Origin: Barnesiella sp. WM24 | Lineage (GTDB): Bacteria; Bacteroidota; Bacteroidia; Bacteroidales; Muribaculaceae | Reading direction: 5' to 3' | Assembly (NCBI RefSeq): GCF_004570975.1 | Contig: NZ_SPPC01000004.1 | Coordinates: 124,001 to 188,000, forward strand | DNA length: 64,000 nucleotides | In this document: piece after piece, positions 63,373 through 64,000 of the stretch | How positions within the stretch are numbered: the stretch's first letter is position 1 | Layout: each line of letters starts with the position of its first letter | Notes under the pieces: model-generated | Databases searched by the model: none | Told to the model about the DNA's origin: nothing | The model's input: the letters and a program-made list of their open reading frames with translations, nothing else | Position numbers and translations under genes: made by a program

Positions 63373-64000
63373 TCAGCGCTCGGCTCGCACAGAGTTATGA
63401 AGGAAGTCTTCGTAAGCAAGGCGTATGCCGTCGCGCAATTCAGTCTTGTAGGTCCATCCGAGCCGAGTGGCTTTGCTTACATCAAGAAGCTTGCGGGGTG
63501 TGCCGTTAGGGCGGGTCGTGTCCCAAAGTATTTTCCCCTCGTAACCTACAGTGGAGGCAACAAGTTCGGTAAGTTCCTTAATTGTCAATTCCTTTCCTGT
63601 TCCGGCATTGACCGTCTCGTTACCGCTGTAATTGTTCATCAGAAACACACAAAGGTTGGCAAGGTCATCGACATAAAGGAACTCCCTCAGTGGACTTCCG
63701 TCGCCCCAGCATGTCACCGACTCTGCTCCCGCCTCCTTCGCCTCGTGAAAGCGGCGTATCAGCGCGGGAAGCACATGGGAATGCTCCGGATGATAGTTGT
63801 CATTTGGCCCGTAAAGATTGGTCGGCATGACAGAGATGTAGTCAGTGCCATACTGACGGTTAAGATACTCGCAGTATTTAAGACCTGAAATCTTGGCAAG
63901 CGCGTATGCCTCATTGGTCTTCTCCAGCTCTGAAGTCAGCAGGCAACTTTCAGGCATAGGCTGCGGGGCCATGCGCGGATATATACACGATGACCCGAGA
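63373..64000 (-). CDS. fcl: GDP-L-fucose synthase, 5' end beyond the window
   Basis: The reading frame runs off the right edge and enters the window as [21 protein letters not shown], so the ATG at 63972 is internal and about 100 N-terminal residues are missing. Visible motifs are the [23 protein letters not shown] (YxxxK), [31 protein letters not shown] and [10 protein letters not shown]. It converts GDP-4-keto-6-deoxymannose to GDP-fucose for surface glycans. Confidence 0.95.
   Translation of the reverse strand, partial: LGSSCIYPRMAPQPMPESCLLTSELEKTNEAYALAKISGLKYCEYLNRQYGTDYISVMPTNLYGPNDNYHPEHSHVLPALIRRFHEAKEAGAESVTCWGDGSPLREFLYVDDLANLCVFLMNNYSGNETVNAGTGKELTIKELTELVASTVGYEGKILWDTTRPNGTPRKLLDVSKATRLGWTYKTELRDGIRLAYEDFLHNSVRAER

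Overview
The window looks like a chromosomal segment of a gut Bacteroidales, most likely of the Muribaculaceae (S24-7) type. The support is the repeated use of the Bacteroidetes -7 promoter box TAnnTTTG, the trp gene order B-E-G-D-C-F-A, a Bacteroidetes-type trp leader, BspA-like leucine-rich repeats, rubrerythrin, SusD-era style lipoproteins ending their signal in SC-(S/D)n, and an OstA/SurA-like cluster next to guaB. The family assignment is inference; no 16S gene is present.

Layout. 1-18.4 kb is ordinary core sequence: PorT-type barrel, HU, two rhomboid proteases with an EEP-fold hydrolase, an M3 peptidase, a ThiF/MoeB enzyme, an OmpA-like protein, fabF-acpP, truA-speA, a GH31 alpha-xylosidase-like enzyme and a TPR lipoprotein. 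A tRNA-Gly(CCC) at 18.5 kb marks the left edge of an AT-richer accessory stretch (18.6-23.9 kb). This stretch holds a HelD-like helicase, a Big_14-like lipoprotein, broken gene pieces, a 77-bp perfect direct repeat and a DUF4595-like lipoprotein. 23.9-27.5 kb returns to core genes ending in fructose-bisphosphate aldolase. 27.5-30.4 kb is a repeat-rich locus around one BspA-like gene. 30.4-41.1 kb holds ychF, an acyltransferase, thiol peroxidase, a dTDP-amino-sugar gene set, a MINPP-like phytase and rubrerythrin. 41.2-47.9 kb is a complete trp operon with a leader peptide and attenuator. 47.9-51.4 kb has a glycosyltransferase-phosphoribosyltransferase-HAD operon, a DUF2807 repeat protein and yraN. 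51.4-58.9 kb is the guaB, three SurA-like and OstA envelope cluster. The end holds an AlbA_2 protein, a DMT transporter, a K+/H+ antiporter and the 3' part of a GDP-L-fucose synthase gene.

The most unusual observation is a family of three related, highly diverged, about 220-260-nt sequences (22657-22875 +, 28192-28448 +, 40026-40243 -). Each lies behind its own TAnnTTTG promoter and 55-150 nt ahead of a gene for an exported protein. The three share a closing helix, an inner 9-10-bp helix, a 4-bp capped hairpin, and a hairpin loop that pairs with an upstream segment. Base pairs are kept while the bases change, which is what a conserved structured RNA with a pseudoknot would show. I cannot assign it to a named RNA family from memory.
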